Below, one piece after another: positions 17,036 through 25,919 of a stretch of DNA of 64,000 nt (its first letter is position 1; each line of letters begins with the position of its first letter). The notes under the pieces were generated by a model, which was not told where the DNA came from, did not search any database, and worked only from the letters and a program-made list of their open reading frames with translations. Both the position numbers and the translations under genes were made by a program. This stretch comes from Streptococcus suis (GTDB taxonomy: Bacteria; Bacillota; Bacilli; Lactobacillales; Streptococcaceae). The stretch covers positions 434,001 to 498,000 of the forward strand of contig NZ_CP082205.1 in assembly GCF_019856455.1 (NCBI RefSeq). The letters run 5' to 3'.

Positions 17036-17677
17036 ATGGTAAAAGCAATTATTTTCGACATGGATGGTGTACTTTTTGATACAGAAACATTCTATTTTCA
17101 ACGTCGAGCGGATTTTTTAGCGACAAAAGGTTTATCGGTTGATCATTTGGATCCATCTATATTTGTCGGTGGAAGGGCTAGTCAAATTTGGAAACGGATT
17201 TTAGGGGATGATTATGATAACTGGGATGTCCCTGCCTTGGAAGAAGAATATCGTGTGTATAAAGAAAAGCGACCAACCCCTTATGCAGAGCGGATTTTTC
17301 CTGAAGTTAAAGCGGTATTGGAGAGACTAACTATCCAAGGTATTCCTGTAGTTTTGGCTTCAAATACCGACCGTTCAGAAATCGAACGTGCTCTACTAGA
17401 TGCTGGTATACGCTCTCACTTTAGTCATGTTTTCTCAGCGATGGATTGTGAGGCCCCAAAACCAGATCCCGCGGTTTATGTGAAAGCAGCCAGTGCAACA
17501 GGAGTAGCTAAATCGGACATTTTAGTATTTGAAGATAGTGCGAAGGGGATTGAAGCTGCTAAAAAAGCAGGTTTGACAGTTTGGGCTATTCGAGACCAGC
17601 ATTATGGAATTGATCAGTCGAAAGCAGACAAATTGGTAGACAATCTTGAAGATGCCTTTGACTTATTGCGATTTTAA
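17036..17677 (+). CDS. HAD-superfamily phosphatase (beta-phosphoglucomutase-like)
   Basis: 213 residues. Motif I is FDMDGVLFDTE near residue 8 (Asp nucleophile and general acid). VVLASNT gives motif II, KPDPAVY supplies the Lys of motif III, and VFEDSAKGIEAAKKAG gives motif IV. An alpha-helical cap of subclass I lies between motifs I and II. Proteins of this type remove phosphate from small sugars or other metabolites, and the substrate cannot be deduced. AGGAGG lies 5 bases before the ATG. Confidence 0.88.
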   Translation: MVKAIIFDMDGVLFDTETFYFQRRADFLATKGLSVDHLDPSIFVGGRASQIWKRILGDDYDNWDVPALEEEYRVYKEKRPTPYAERIFPEVKAVLERLTIQGIPVVLASNTDRSEIERALLDAGIRSHFSHVFSAMDCEAPKPDPAVYVKAASATGVAKSDILVFEDSAKGIEAAKKAGLTVWAIRDQHYGIDQSKADKLVDNLEDAFDLLRF

Positions 17678-18015
17678 GAAATGTTATATTTTAGTCCAAG
17701 TATCAGTTCTCGTGAAAAATGGTATTTCTAGCTCAGAATCCAGTTAGATCTTCCAAAATTATTGATGTAAAAAATGAAAGTTGTAAATTAAACTTAGAGC
17801 CTATAATTTACAGTTCAGACTTGTATATTGAGGTTGTTTTTTAAAAATATAGTCAGTATTTCATGCAAAAACTACCTTGATGAGTGAAAAAGCCAAGGCG
17901 CTTTTCGTGTGAATATAGGTTCTTAGACACGTTATTTTCTAGCATATCTAAATTTTATATTGCGATAATGGCCTCCATCTTTTTCGGACGTCACACTTTA
18001 CTTGCTAGAAAAAAA
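17678..18015. other. Gene-free region before the fatty-acid cluster
   Basis: About 340 AT-rich bases with no gene. GAAAAAGCC...GGCGCTTTTC near 17885-17910 could form a weak hairpin that ends the HAD transcript. Nothing else was recognised. Confidence 0.4.
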
Positions 18016-18043
18016 GTGACAATTATAAAAACTGTGTTACAAT
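18016..18043 (+). promoter_or_regulatory. Promoter of fabM
   Basis: GTGACA (18016-18021), 16 bases, TACAAT (18038-18043). It is followed by a FabT-type palindrome at 18063-18075, well placed for repression. Confidence 0.65.
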
Positions 18044-18060
18044 GGAAAACAAGAATTTGA

Positions 18061-18077
18061 AGTTTGATATTCAAATC
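18061..18077. promoter_or_regulatory. FabT-type operator upstream of fabM
   Basis: AGTTTGATATTCAAATC contains the palindrome TTTGATATTCAAA. A half site TTATCAAAC follows at about 18083-18092. The same motif stands before fabT and fabK. Confidence 0.75.
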
Positions 18078-18113
18078 TTTTAATTATCAAACTATTTTGA
18101 AAGGAGCAAGAGA

Positions 18114-18905
18114 ATGGCCTACCAAACAATTCGTTATGAAGTAATTGATTCCGTAGCGATTCTAACTTTAAACAGACCGGAAGTGGCAAATGGTTTTAAT
18201 ATTCCTATGTGTGAAGAAATCTTAGAAGCAATCCGCCTTGCAGAAGGGGATGCCTCCGTCAAAATTTTACAAATTCAAGCACAGGGTTCCATTTTCTCCG
18301 TGGGTGGAGATTTAGTTGAGATGAAGCGTGCAGTGGATGATGATGATATTGCTTCTTTGGTAAAAATAGCAGAGCTGGTGAATGATATTTCGTTTGCGAT
18401 GAAGAAATTGTCTAAAGTGGTCATTATGGTGACGGATGGGGCAGTGGCTGGAGCCGCGGCTAATATGGCAGTGGCAGCTGATTTTGTTATTGCCTCCAGC
18501 AAGACAAAATTCATCCAAGCCTTTGTAGGTGTTGGACTTGCGCCGGATGCGGGGGGACTCTTTCTACTGAGTCGTGCTATTGGGGCTAATCGTGCTAGTC
18601 ACTTGGCGATGACTGGAGAGGGCTTATCAGCGGATAAGGCTTTAGAATATGGGATTATTTATAAATTGGCAGAGCCAGAAAAACTAGAAAAGACAGTTGC
18701 CCAGGTCATAAAAAAACTCTTGCGAGGCTCAGTAAACTCTTATGCAGCAATCAAACAACTGACATGGGAAAGCCAATTTAAAGACTGGGAGTCTTATCGC
18801 CGATTGGAGCTGGATTTACAAGAAACATTGGCCTATAAAGAGGATTTTAAAGAGGGAGTTCGAGCGCATGCAGAACGACGTAGACCAGTGTTTACGGGAG
18901 ATTGA
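18114..18905 (+). CDS. fabM: Trans-2-decenoyl-ACP isomerase FabM
   Basis: 263 residues, crotonase fold. FabM converts trans-2- to cis-3-decenoyl-ACP and so starts unsaturated fatty acids in streptococci, which lack Fab[14 protein letters not shown] opens the fold, the oxyanion-hole segments are [10 protein letters not shown] and [12 protein letters not shown], and [12 protein letters not shown] is the usual middle motif. The alternative, a generic enoyl-CoA hydratase, is unlikely because the gene heads the fabT-fabH-acpP-fabK cluster as in other streptococci. AAAGGAG precedes the ATG. Confidence 0.92.
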   Translation: MAYQTIRYEVIDSVAILTLNRPEVANGFNIPMCEEILEAIRLAEGDASVKILQIQAQGSIFSVGGDLVEMKRAVDDDDIASLVKIAELVNDISFAMKKLSKVVIMVTDGAVAGAAANMAVAADFVIASSKTKFIQAFVGVGLAPDAGGLFLLSRAIGANRASHLAMTGEGLSADKALEYGIIYKLAEPEKLEKTVAQVIKKLLRGSVNSYAAIKQLTWESQFKDWESYRRLELDLQETLAYKEDFKEGVRAHAERRRPVFTGD

Positions 18906-18927
18906 TTTTTAAATTAGTAAAAAAATA

Positions 18928-18971
18928 TTTGACAATCAAAGTTTTATGGTTTATACTTTGACTATCAAAGT
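18928..18971. promoter_or_regulatory. Paired FabT operators over the fabT promoter
   Basis: TTTGACAATCAAAG (18929-18942) covers the -35 and CTTTGACTATCAAAG (18957-18971) covers the end of the -10. Their centres are about 28 bases apart. This is classical negative autoregulation. Confidence 0.8.
18930..18958 (+). promoter_or_regulatory. Promoter of fabT
   Basis: Consensus TTGACA (18930-18935), 17 bases, TATACT (18953-18958). Both boxes lie inside FabT-type palindromes, so FabT binding would block polymerase directly. Confidence 0.88.
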
Positions 18972-18985
18972 AAAGGAGGCCTGTT

Positions 18986-19420
18986 TTGGAAGATCCAAAA
19001 GTAAATGAATATCTAACGGCCATTTTTAACAATGTGTTGGTGATTGAAGAAACAAGTCTGCGTAGTAGCCGATTCAATGATATTTCGATTAAGGAAATGC
19101 ACACGATTGATGTGATAGGAAGTATTGATGGAGCTACTCCGAGTGATGTTGCTCGGACTTTGATGGTAACCTTAGGTACTGTTACAACTAGCTTGAACAA
19201 TTTGGAAAGAAAAGGATATGTTGAGCGTATTCGTTCGACCAAAGATCGGCGAGTTGTTCATCTCTATCTGACCAAAAAAGGTCGACTGGTCTATCGTTTA
19301 CATCAACGATTTCACAATGAAATGGTGAAACAGATTACAGATGGTATGGATGATGCAGAGTATCAGGTAATGAAGAAAGGACTCATGAAACTCTATCACT
19401 TCTTGGAGGATTTGAAATGA
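18986..19420 (+). CDS. fabT: MarR-family fatty-acid synthesis repressor FabT
   Basis: 144 residues with a winged helix. [14 protein letters not shown] and [30 protein letters not shown] make the recognition helices, and [16 protein letters not shown] the wing. FabT binds long-chain acyl-ACP as corepressor and represses the cluster apart from fabM in known streptococci. The start is TTG 18986, with AAAGGAGG at normal distance and no better ATG. The 3' end overlaps fabH by 4 bases (ATGA). Confidence 0.92.
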   Translation: MEDPKVNEYLTAIFNNVLVIEETSLRSSRFNDISIKEMHTIDVIGSIDGATPSDVARTLMVTLGTVTTSLNNLERKGYVERIRSTKDRRVVHLYLTKKGRLVYRLHQRFHNEMVKQITDGMDDAEYQVMKKGLMKLYHFLEDLK

Positions 19421-20394
19421 GAAACCATGCTAAAATCAGTCAGGTGGCCCACTATCTTCCGAAGAAGATTGTGACCAATGATGATTTGGCCCAGCAAATG
19501 GATACCAGTGATGAGTGGATTCGTAGCCGTACAGGTATCGGTCAACGACACATTGTTACTGGAGAGACGACGAGTGATTTGGCTAGTCAAGTGGCTAGAA
19601 AATTACTGGAAAAGTCTCAGCTAGATGCTAGTGAAATTGACTTCATCATCGTAGCAACGATTACTCCGGATGCTTCAATGCCATCTACGGCAGCTATGGT
19701 CCAAGCAGCAATTGGCGCGAAAAAGGCTTTCGCCTATAATCTCGTTGCAGCTTGTTCAGGATTTGTTTTTGCGCTATCAACAGCGGAAAAATTACTTGCT
19801 TCAGGAGTCTATAAGAGAGGACTTGTCATTGGTGCAGAGACCCTATCTAGGTCTGTCGACTGGTCAGATCGATCAACGGCTGTTTTATTTGGAGATGGTG
19901 CTGGAGGAGTTTTGCTGGAAGCGTGTGAACAACCGAGCTTTTTAGCAGAAATCTTGCGAACGGATGGCGGTCGAGGTGCGAGTCTGACAGCAGGGATAGA
20001 CCAGAAAGAGACGCCATTCTCGACACAAAGTCGTCAACAACCCTTTATCCAAATGGAGGGCAGAGCTATATTTGAATTTGCGACGAGGGATGTCACGGCA
20101 ACCATGGCAGAGCTGCTAGAACAAGCTGATATGACTGTGGATTGCGTTGATTATTTCTTGCTCCATCAAGCCAATATACGTATTCTGGATAAGATGGCTC
20201 GTAAATTGGGAGTGGCGGGTGAAAAATTTCCAGCAAATATGGATAAATATGGCAATACCAGCGCAGCAAGTCTTCCTATTCTCTTATCAGAATGTGTAGA
20301 GAGCGGAATGTTGCGATTGGATGGAAGCCAGACTATTCTCATGGCTGGTTTCGGTGGAGGCCTCACATGGGGAACTCTACTCTTACAACTTTAG
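19417..20394 (+). CDS. fabH: 3-oxoacyl-ACP synthase III FabH
   Basis: 325 residues. It condenses acetyl-CoA with malonyl-ACP to begin each fatty acid. The catalytic triad is visible: Cys in [13 protein letters not shown] (about 111), His in [12 protein letters not shown] (about 248) and Asn in [10 protein letters not shown] (about 277). RTGIGQRHI near residue 36 fits the CoA-binding edge. It is coupled to fabT by an ATGA overlap. Confidence 0.96.
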   Translation: MRNHAKISQVAHYLPKKIVTNDDLAQQMDTSDEWIRSRTGIGQRHIVTGETTSDLASQVARKLLEKSQLDASEIDFIIVATITPDASMPSTAAMVQAAIGAKKAFAYNLVAACSGFVFALSTAEKLLASGVYKRGLVIGAETLSRSVDWSDRSTAVLFGDGAGGVLLEACEQPSFLAEILRTDGGRGASLTAGIDQKETPFSTQSRQQPFIQMEGRAIFEFATRDVTATMAELLEQADMTVDCVDYFLLHQANIRILDKMARKLGVAGEKFPANMDKYGNTSAASLPILLSECVESGMLRLDGSQTILMAGFGGGLTWGTLLLQL

Positions 20395-20453
20395 TTAATT
20401 CCTTGCCCTAGGCAAGATTAAAATATTTTATTTTCCAAAAGGAGACACATATC

Positions 20454-20678
20454 ATGGCAGTATTTGAAAAAGTACAGGAAATCATCGTTGAAGAATTGGG
20501 TAAGGATGCTGAAGAAGTAACTCTTACAACAACCTTTGAGGATTTGGACGCAGATTCATTGGATCTTTTCCAAGTTATCTCTGAAATCGAAGATGCATTC
20601 GACATCCAAATCGACACTGAAGAAGGTTTGACTACTGTAGGCGATTTGGTTGCCTACGTTGAAGAAAAAACAAAATAA
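20454..20678 (+). CDS. acpP: Acyl carrier protein
   Basis: 74 acidic residues. The phosphopantetheine Ser is in the motif [11 protein letters not shown] near residue 37. It carries growing acyl chains between the Fab enzymes and is activated by AcpS. AAAGGAG precedes the ATG, 60 bases after fabH. Confidence 0.96.
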   Translation: MAVFEKVQEIIVEELGKDAEEVTLTTTFEDLDADSLDLFQVISEIEDAFDIQIDTEEGLTTVGDLVAYVEEKTK

Positions 20679-20723
20679 TGACTGTTAAGGAAAGTGCTAT
20701 TTAGCATTTTTCTTAAAATAAAT

Positions 20724-20740
20724 ACTTTGATAATCAAAAC
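20724..20740. promoter_or_regulatory. FabT-type operator between acpP and fabK
   Basis: ACTTTGATAATCAAAAC, a near-perfect palindrome. A half site GATATCAAAC follows at 20745-20754. Confidence 0.7.
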
Positions 20741-20788
20741 ATTGAGATATCAAACTATTTTTGAGTGAGGGGGCAACCTTTCACTTGT

Positions 20789-20823
20789 TTACCTAATGAT
20801 TTGATATTCAAATGATTAGGTAA
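20789..20823. promoter_or_regulatory. 35-base palindrome with embedded FabT site before fabK
   Basis: The outer arms TTACCTAAT / ATTAGGTAA enclose ATTTGA...TCAAAT. At DNA level the centre is a FabT-type box. In RNA the whole forms a strong hairpin 24 bases before the fabK start. It can be both an operator and a processing or attenuation hairpin, separating acpP from fabK expression. Confidence 0.65.
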
Positions 20824-20846
20824 GCAAGAAAAAAGATGAGGGAATT

Positions 20847-21812
20847 ATGAAGATGAAAATAACAGAATTGCTCGATATTAAGTATCCAATTTTTCAAGGT
20901 GGTATGGCTTGGGTAGCTGATGGAGATTTGGCTGGTGCCGTATCTAATGCAGGTGGTCTAGGAATCATCGGCGGAGGAAATGCTCCAAAAGAAGTCGTTA
21001 AGGCAAACATTGATAAAGTCAAGTCCATCACAGACAAGCCTTTCGGTGTCAATATCATGCTCCTATCGCCTTTTGCAGATGACATTGTTGACTTGGTCAT
21101 CGAAGAAGGTGTGAAAGTTGTCACCACAGGAGCAGGAAATCCAGGGAAGTATATGGAGCGTCTCCATGCTGCAGGGATTACAGTTATTCCTGTTGTACCA
21201 AGTGTAGCCCTTGCTAAACGCATGGAAAAACTGGGTGTGGATGCCGTCATCGCTGAAGGGATGGAAGCCGGAGGCCATATTGGTAAATTGACCACCATGA
21301 CCTTGGTTCGTCAGGTTGTTGAAGCCGTATCTATTCCTGTTATTGCTGCTGGAGGTATTGCAGATGGTGCAGGTGCTGCGGCAGCCTTTATGTTGGGAGC
21401 AGAAGCGGTGCAAGTTGGAACTCGTTTTGTAGTAGCTACAGAGTCCAATGCCCATCAGGCTTATAAGGAAAAAGTTTTAAAAGCTAAGGATATTGATACA
21501 ACTGTATCTGCTTCTATTGTTGGACATCCTGTGAGAGCCATCAAGAATAAGTTGTCATCTGCTTATGCAGCTGCAGAGAAAGATTTCTTGGCAGGTAAAA
21601 TTTCAGCAGATGCTATTGAAGAACTTGGTGCAGGTGCCCTTCGTAATGCAGTTGTTGATGGTGATGTAACAAATGGCTCCGTGATGGCTGGTCAAATTGC
21701 TGGTCTGGTTTCTAAAGAAGAATCTTGTGAAGATATTTTGAAAGACATCTATTATGGAGCAGCCAAAGTGATTAGAGAAGAGGCAAGCCGTTGGGCTTCG
21801 GTTGGAGAATAG
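20847..21812 (+). CDS. fabK: FMN-dependent enoyl-ACP reductase II FabK
   Basis: 321 residues, nitronate-monooxygenase-like TIM barrel binding FMN. In streptococci it is the only enoyl reductase of the cycle (no FabI). KYPIFQGGMAWVADG at the start, GGLGIIGGGN, VDAVIAEGMEAGGHIG and VIAAGGIADGAGAAAAFMLGAEAVQVGTRF are the family's flavin-binding blocks. GAGGG 4-5 bases before ATG 20847 supports this start; an ATG two codons later is possible. Confidence 0.95.
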   Translation: MKMKITELLDIKYPIFQGGMAWVADGDLAGAVSNAGGLGIIGGGNAPKEVVKANIDKVKSITDKPFGVNIMLLSPFADDIVDLVIEEGVKVVTTGAGNPGKYMERLHAAGITVIPVVPSVALAKRMEKLGVDAVIAEGMEAGGHIGKLTTMTLVRQVVEAVSIPVIAAGGIADGAGAAAAFMLGAEAVQVGTRFVVATESNAHQAYKEKVLKAKDIDTTVSASIVGHPVRAIKNKLSSAYAAAEKDFLAGKISADAIEELGAGALRNAVVDGDVTNGSVMAGQIAGLVSKEESCEDILKDIYYGAAKVIREEASRWASVGE

Positions 21813-21813
21813 G

Positions 21814-22734
21814 ATGACAAAGACAGCTTTTCTTTTTGCAGGTCAAGGGTCTCAGACAGTGGGGATGGCCCGTGACCTTTACGAATATTACCCGATAGTT
21901 AGAGAAACGTTTGACCAGGCTAGTCAGTTTCTGGGGTATGACATTCGTGACCTAATTGACAATCAAGAGGATAAATTACATCAGACTCGCTATACCCAGC
22001 CTGCGATTTTGACAACTTCCCTTGCTATTTATCGTTTATTGGCAGAAAAGAGGATTAAACCCGACATGGTGGCTGGTTTGTCCTTGGGAGAATACGCAGC
22101 CTTGGTTGCTTCAGGTGCTCTGGTCTTCGAAGATGCCATTGCCCTGATTGCCAAACGGGGTGAGTTTATGGAGACGGCTGCACCAGCAGGGACTGGTAAG
22201 ATGGTCGCTGTCCTTAATGCAGATGTCAGCTTGATCGAAGAGGTCTGTTCATCTGTTACCTCTGGGATTGTTTCTCCAGCCAACTACAACACACCAGCCC
22301 AAATCGTTATCGGTGGCGAGGTGGCAGCTGTAGATGAGGCAGTGGAAGCCTTGAAGGCGGCGGGTGTCAAACGCATGATTCCCCTCAATGTGTCGGGGCC
22401 TTTCCATACGGCTCTCTTGCGTCCAGCGTCGGAGCAATTGGCTCAGGCCTTGGAGCAGGTGGAATTTTCGGACTTCCAAGTAGAGTTGGTCGGTAATACG
22501 GAAGCTAAGGTCATGAAAAAAGAGGACATCAAGTCCCTCTTGACCCGTCAAGTGATGGAACCAGTTCGTTTCTATGAGTCAATCGCAACCATGCAGGAAG
22601 CCGGTGTGACTAACTTTATTGAAATTGGTCCAGGTAAAGTCTTATCAGGATTTGTCAAGAAAATCGATAAGACGGCGCATGTTATAGCAATTGAAGACAT
22701 AGAGGGACTACAAATAGTATTGAATAAATCATGA
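21814..22734 (+). CDS. fabD: Malonyl-CoA:ACP transacylase FabD
   Basis: 306 residues. It moves malonate from CoA to ACP. FAGQGSQTVGMARDLY opens the protein, the catalytic Ser lies in VAGLSLGEYAALVASG (about 90), the substrate Arg in IALIAKRGEFM, and the His in NVSGPFHTALL (about 198). ATG 21814 follows GGAG with 6 bases spacing. A TTG 12 bases earlier overlaps the fabK end and that ribosome-binding site, so it is less likely. Confidence 0.95.
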   Translation: MTKTAFLFAGQGSQTVGMARDLYEYYPIVRETFDQASQFLGYDIRDLIDNQEDKLHQTRYTQPAILTTSLAIYRLLAEKRIKPDMVAGLSLGEYAALVASGALVFEDAIALIAKRGEFMETAAPAGTGKMVAVLNADVSLIEEVCSSVTSGIVSPANYNTPAQIVIGGEVAAVDEAVEALKAAGVKRMIPLNVSGPFHTALLRPASEQLAQALEQVEFSDFQVELVGNTEAKVMKKEDIKSLLTRQVMEPVRFYESIATMQEAGVTNFIEIGPGKVLSGFVKKIDKTAHVIAIEDIEGLQIVLNKS

Positions 22735-22743
22735 GGAGGAATC

Positions 22744-23478
22744 ATGGAATTAACAAATAAAAATGTTTTTGTAACAGGTTCAAGCCGAGGAATCGGCTTG
22801 GCCATTGCCCATAAGTTTGCCAGTCTTGGTGCCAATGTGGTGCTGAACGGTCGTGGTCAGCTAGGCCAGGACTTGCTGGATAGCTTTGCAGATTACGGTG
22901 TGAAAGTCCTAGCTATTTCAGGAGATATTTCGAGCGCGGAAGATGCCAAACGAATGGTGGCAGAAGCTATCGGAACTCTCGGTAGCGTCGATATTTTGGT
23001 CAACAATGCAGGGATTACCAAAGACGGTATGGCTCTTCGTATGACAGAAGAGGATTTTGATACGGTTCTGAAGGTAAATCTTACTGGAACTTTTAATATG
23101 ACGCAGGCTGTTTTGAAACCAATGACAAAGGCTCGTGAGGGTGCTATTATCAATCTATCAAGTGTATCTGGCTTGATTGGAAATGCTGGACAGGCCAACT
23201 ATTCTGCTTCTAAGGCAGGTGTGATTGGATTTACTAAAGCCATTGCCCGTGAGGTTGCTGGGCGAAATGTTCGTGTCAATGCGATTGCGCCGGGCTTTAT
23301 CCAGTCTGATATGACAGATGTTTTATCTGACAAGATTAAAGAAGCTATGACTGCACAAATTCCTATGAAACGCTTTGGTGCGACAGAAGAAGTAGCGGAT
23401 GTAGCAGTGTTCTTGGCTAAGCAAGAATATCTAACAGGACAGGTGATTGCGGTTGACGGCGGCTTGACCATGCAGTAA
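22744..23478 (+). CDS. fabG: 3-oxoacyl-ACP reductase FabG
   Basis: 244 residues, short-chain dehydrogenase using NADPH. TGSSRGIGLAIAH is the cofactor loop, ILVNNAGITKDGMALRM follows, and the catalytic Ser and Tyr-Lys are in NLSSVSGLIGNAGQANYSASKAG. AIAPGFIQSDMT and LTGQVIAVDGGLTM close the fold. AGGAGG lies just before the ATG, 9 bases after fabD. Confidence 0.96.
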   Translation: MELTNKNVFVTGSSRGIGLAIAHKFASLGANVVLNGRGQLGQDLLDSFADYGVKVLAISGDISSAEDAKRMVAEAIGTLGSVDILVNNAGITKDGMALRMTEEDFDTVLKVNLTGTFNMTQAVLKPMTKAREGAIINLSSVSGLIGNAGQANYSASKAGVIGFTKAIAREVAGRNVRVNAIAPGFIQSDMTDVLSDKIKEAMTAQIPMKRFGATEEVADVAVFLAKQEYLTGQVIAVDGGLTMQ

Positions 23479-23491
23479 GAGAGGTTTGAAA

Positions 23492-24727
23492 ATGACAAAA
23501 CTAAATCGTGTAGTGGTGACAGGCTACGGTCTGACATCTCCAATCGGAAATACGCCAGAGGAGTTCTGGGATAGTTTGAAGGCTGGGAAAATTGGGATCG
23601 GAAAGATTACCAAGTTTGATACCAGTGAATATTCGGTCCATAATGCTGCGGAATTAAAAGATTTTCCTTTTGACAAATATTTCGTTAAAAAGGATACAAA
23701 TCGCTACGATAATTACTCGCTCTATGCACTCTATGCAGCTAAAGAAGCGATTGCTAATGCACAGCTGGATACAGAGACAGTGGATAGTGACCGTTTTGGC
23801 GTTATCTTATCAACAGGTATCGGTGGTATTTTAGAAATTGAAGAGCAAGTGGCTCGGATGAACGAAAAAGGTCCAAAACGCATTCGTCCCATGGCTCTTC
23901 CAAAGGCCTTGCCAAACATGGCTGCTGGAAATATTGCTATGCAGGTCGGTGCAAATGGTGTCTGTAAGTGTGTCATCACAGCCTGTGCTTCGTCAAATGA
24001 TGCCTTAGGAGAAGCCTTCCGTGAAATCAAGTTTGGTTTCCAAGATGTCATGTTGGCAGGTGGAGCAGAAGCAGCCATTACTCCGTTTGCAATCGGTGGT
24101 TTCCAAGCTTTGACAGCTATGTCGACTACTGAGGATCCAGAACGTGCGTCTATTCCATTTGACAAGGACCGCAATGGTTTTGTCATGGGAGAGGGTTCCG
24201 CGGTTTTAGTATTGGAAAGTTTGGAACACGCAGAGGCGCGTGGGGCGACGATTTTGGCTGAAATCGTTGGTTATGGAAATACTTGCGATGCTTACCACAT
24301 GACTTCGCCACATCCAGAAGGTCTGGGTGCTATTAAGGCCATGAAGTTGGCCATTTCAGAAGCAGGTTTAGAGCCAGCTGATATTGACTACATCAATGCC
24401 CATGGTACTTCGACACCGGCTAATGAAAAAGGGGAAAGCCAAGCTATCGTATCCGTCTTCGGAAAGAACACGCCAGTTTCTTCTACCAAGTCCTTCACTG
24501 GTCACTTGTTGGGGGCAGCGGGTGCCGTTGAAGCGGCGGCTGTTATTGAGGCTATGCGTCACTCTTACGCACCAAAGACAGCTGGTACGACAGAATTATC
24601 TGAAGATATTGAAGCGGATGTCATTTATGGACAGGGGCGTGATATGGAAATCCGTCATGCCATTTCAAATACATTTGGCTTTGGAGGTCACAACTCGGTG
24701 ATTGCTTTCAAACGTTGGGAGGCCTAA
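23492..24727 (+). CDS. fabF: 3-oxoacyl-ACP synthase II FabF
   Basis: 411 residues, the elongating condensing enzyme. Catalytic Cys in VITACASSNDALGEA (about 164), His in NAHGTSTPANEKGE (about 304), Lys-His in STKSFTGHLLGAAG (about 335-340). NTFGFGGHNSVIAFKR ends the protein. ATG 23492 with GAGAGG upstream is favoured over TTG 23486. It abuts accB with no gap. Confidence 0.96.
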   Translation: MTKLNRVVVTGYGLTSPIGNTPEEFWDSLKAGKIGIGKITKFDTSEYSVHNAAELKDFPFDKYFVKKDTNRYDNYSLYALYAAKEAIANAQLDTETVDSDRFGVILSTGIGGILEIEEQVARMNEKGPKRIRPMALPKALPNMAAGNIAMQVGANGVCKCVITACASSNDALGEAFREIKFGFQDVMLAGGAEAAITPFAIGGFQALTAMSTTEDPERASIPFDKDRNGFVMGEGSAVLVLESLEHAEARGATILAEIVGYGNTCDAYHMTSPHPEGLGAIKAMKLAISEAGLEPADIDYINAHGTSTPANEKGESQAIVSVFGKNTPVSSTKSFTGHLLGAAGAVEAAAVIEAMRHSYAPKTAGTTELSEDIEADVIYGQGRDMEIRHAISNTFGFGGHNSVIAFKRWEA

Positions 24728-25204
24728 GTGAATATTACAGAAATTAAGGACCTGATGAGTCAGTTTGATCAGTCAAGTTTGCGAGAATTTTCATATAGCA
24801 ATGCTGGGGAAACCTTGCATTTCAGTAAAAACCAGCAGGCGACAGCGGCTCCGAGTCCAATCGTAGAAGCTCCGCTTGCTCCAGTAGCTCCTGCAAGCCC
24901 AGCCCCTGTGCCAGCAGTTGAAATGAGTGAGCCAGCTCCAGTAGAAGCCAGCTCAGCCCCTGCGGCAGAAGGTGCGGTAATGGAAAGTCCCTTGGTCGGG
25001 GTGGCTTATTTGTCGCCAGCCCCTGACAAGCCAGCCTTTGTAGCAGTTGGCGATACGGTCAAAAAAGGGCAGACCCTCATGATTATCGAAGCCATGAAGG
25101 TCATGAACGAAGTGCCTGCTGACCGTGACGGTGTGGTCACAGAGATTTTGGTGGCCAATCAGGACGTTGTAGAATTTGGACAAGGATTGGTACGCATCAA
25201 ATGA
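24728..25204 (+). CDS. accB: Biotin carboxyl carrier protein of acetyl-CoA carboxylase
   Basis: 158 residues. A short N-terminal dimer part is followed by a long Ala/Pro linker (about residues 38-80) and a biotinyl domain with the biotin Lys in [14 protein letters not shown] (about 124). It carries carboxybiotin between AccC and AccAD. Start codon GTG directly after the fabF stop, with GGGAGG inside fabF. It overlaps fabZ by 4 bases. Confidence 0.95.
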   Translation: MNITEIKDLMSQFDQSSLREFSYSNAGETLHFSKNQQATAAPSPIVEAPLAPVAPASPAPVPAVEMSEPAPVEASSAPAAEGAVMESPLVGVAYLSPAPDKPAFVAVGDTVKKGQTLMIIEAMKVMNEVPADRDGVVTEILVANQDVVEFGQGLVRIK

Positions 25205-25623
25205 TTGATATTTTGAAAATTAAAGAGGCACTACCTCATCGCTACCCTATGCTCTTGGTCGATCGTGTCCTTGAAGTATCGGAAGATGAGATTGTCGCCC
25301 TCAAAAATGTGACCATTAACGAGCCCTTCTTCAACGGGCATTTCCCAGACTATCCTGTTATGCCAGGTGTTCTCATCATGGAGGCCTTGGCTCAAACCGC
25401 AGGTGTCTTGGAGTTATCCAAGGAAGAAAACAAGGGCAAGCTGGTTTTTTATGCCGGCATGGACAAGGTCAAATTTAAGAAGCAAGTTGTACCTGGTGAC
25501 CAGTTGATTATGACAGCTAAATTTGTCAAACGCCGTGGAACCATTGCGGTCGTTGAGGCAAAGGCAGAGGTGGACAGAAAACTGGCTGCGTCGGGGACGT
25601 TGACTTTTGGTATTGGAAAATAA
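25201..25623 (+). CDS. fabZ: 3-hydroxyacyl-ACP dehydratase FabZ
   Basis: 140 residues, hot-dog fold. [13 protein letters not shown] at the start, and the active-site His in [21 protein letters not shown] (about 48) with Glu (about 62). It removes water from 3-hydroxyacyl-ACP. Its ATG overlaps the accB stop. Confidence 0.96.
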   Translation: MIDILKIKEALPHRYPMLLVDRVLEVSEDEIVALKNVTINEPFFNGHFPDYPVMPGVLIMEALAQTAGVLELSKEENKGKLVFYAGMDKVKFKKQVVPGDQLIMTAKFVKRRGTIAVVEAKAEVDRKLAASGTLTFGIGK

Positions 25624-25639
25624 ATCAGTTCTCCATTTT

Positions 25640-25835
25640 ATCTTTTATTGCGTCGACGAACGAGGAAACTTCGTTTCCTTATTTCCAACTTCAAATAATT
25701 TCATCATTATTTGAACTCGTTTTGCCGTACCCAAGTACTGTCTACAACAATTGATACGAATTTTATTCGTCTCATTTCCAACCTCCAAAGGTTTCCCAAA
25801 CCTTTGGAGCAAGCACTAAAAGTAAAATGAAGAAC
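25640..25835. repeat. Hairpin array of the modular repeat family inside the fab operon
   Basis: The ~296-base gap between fabZ and accC is filled by four successive hairpins: AGGAAAC/GTTTCCT, TTCAAATAAT/ATTATTTGAA, GATACGAAT/ATTCGTCTC, and CTCCAAAGGTTT/AAACCTTTGGAG, followed by GCAAGCACTAAAAGTAAAATGAA. Module order and end match 14628-15170. It may stabilise or attenuate the long mRNA. No gene lies here. Confidence 0.65.
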
Positions 25836-25919
25836 TGCTATTGATAACCGTTATTTAATATTCTCACCTTGAGATTGTTATAACAATTATTCTATGTTAA
25901 AAAGGAGATAGGATTCATC

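Noticed and set aside
20847..21812. Alternative call of nitronate monooxygenase for the FMN barrel protein
   Set aside because: The fold is shared, but the position between acpP and fabD in a streptococcal FASII cluster that lacks fabI identifies it as FabK.
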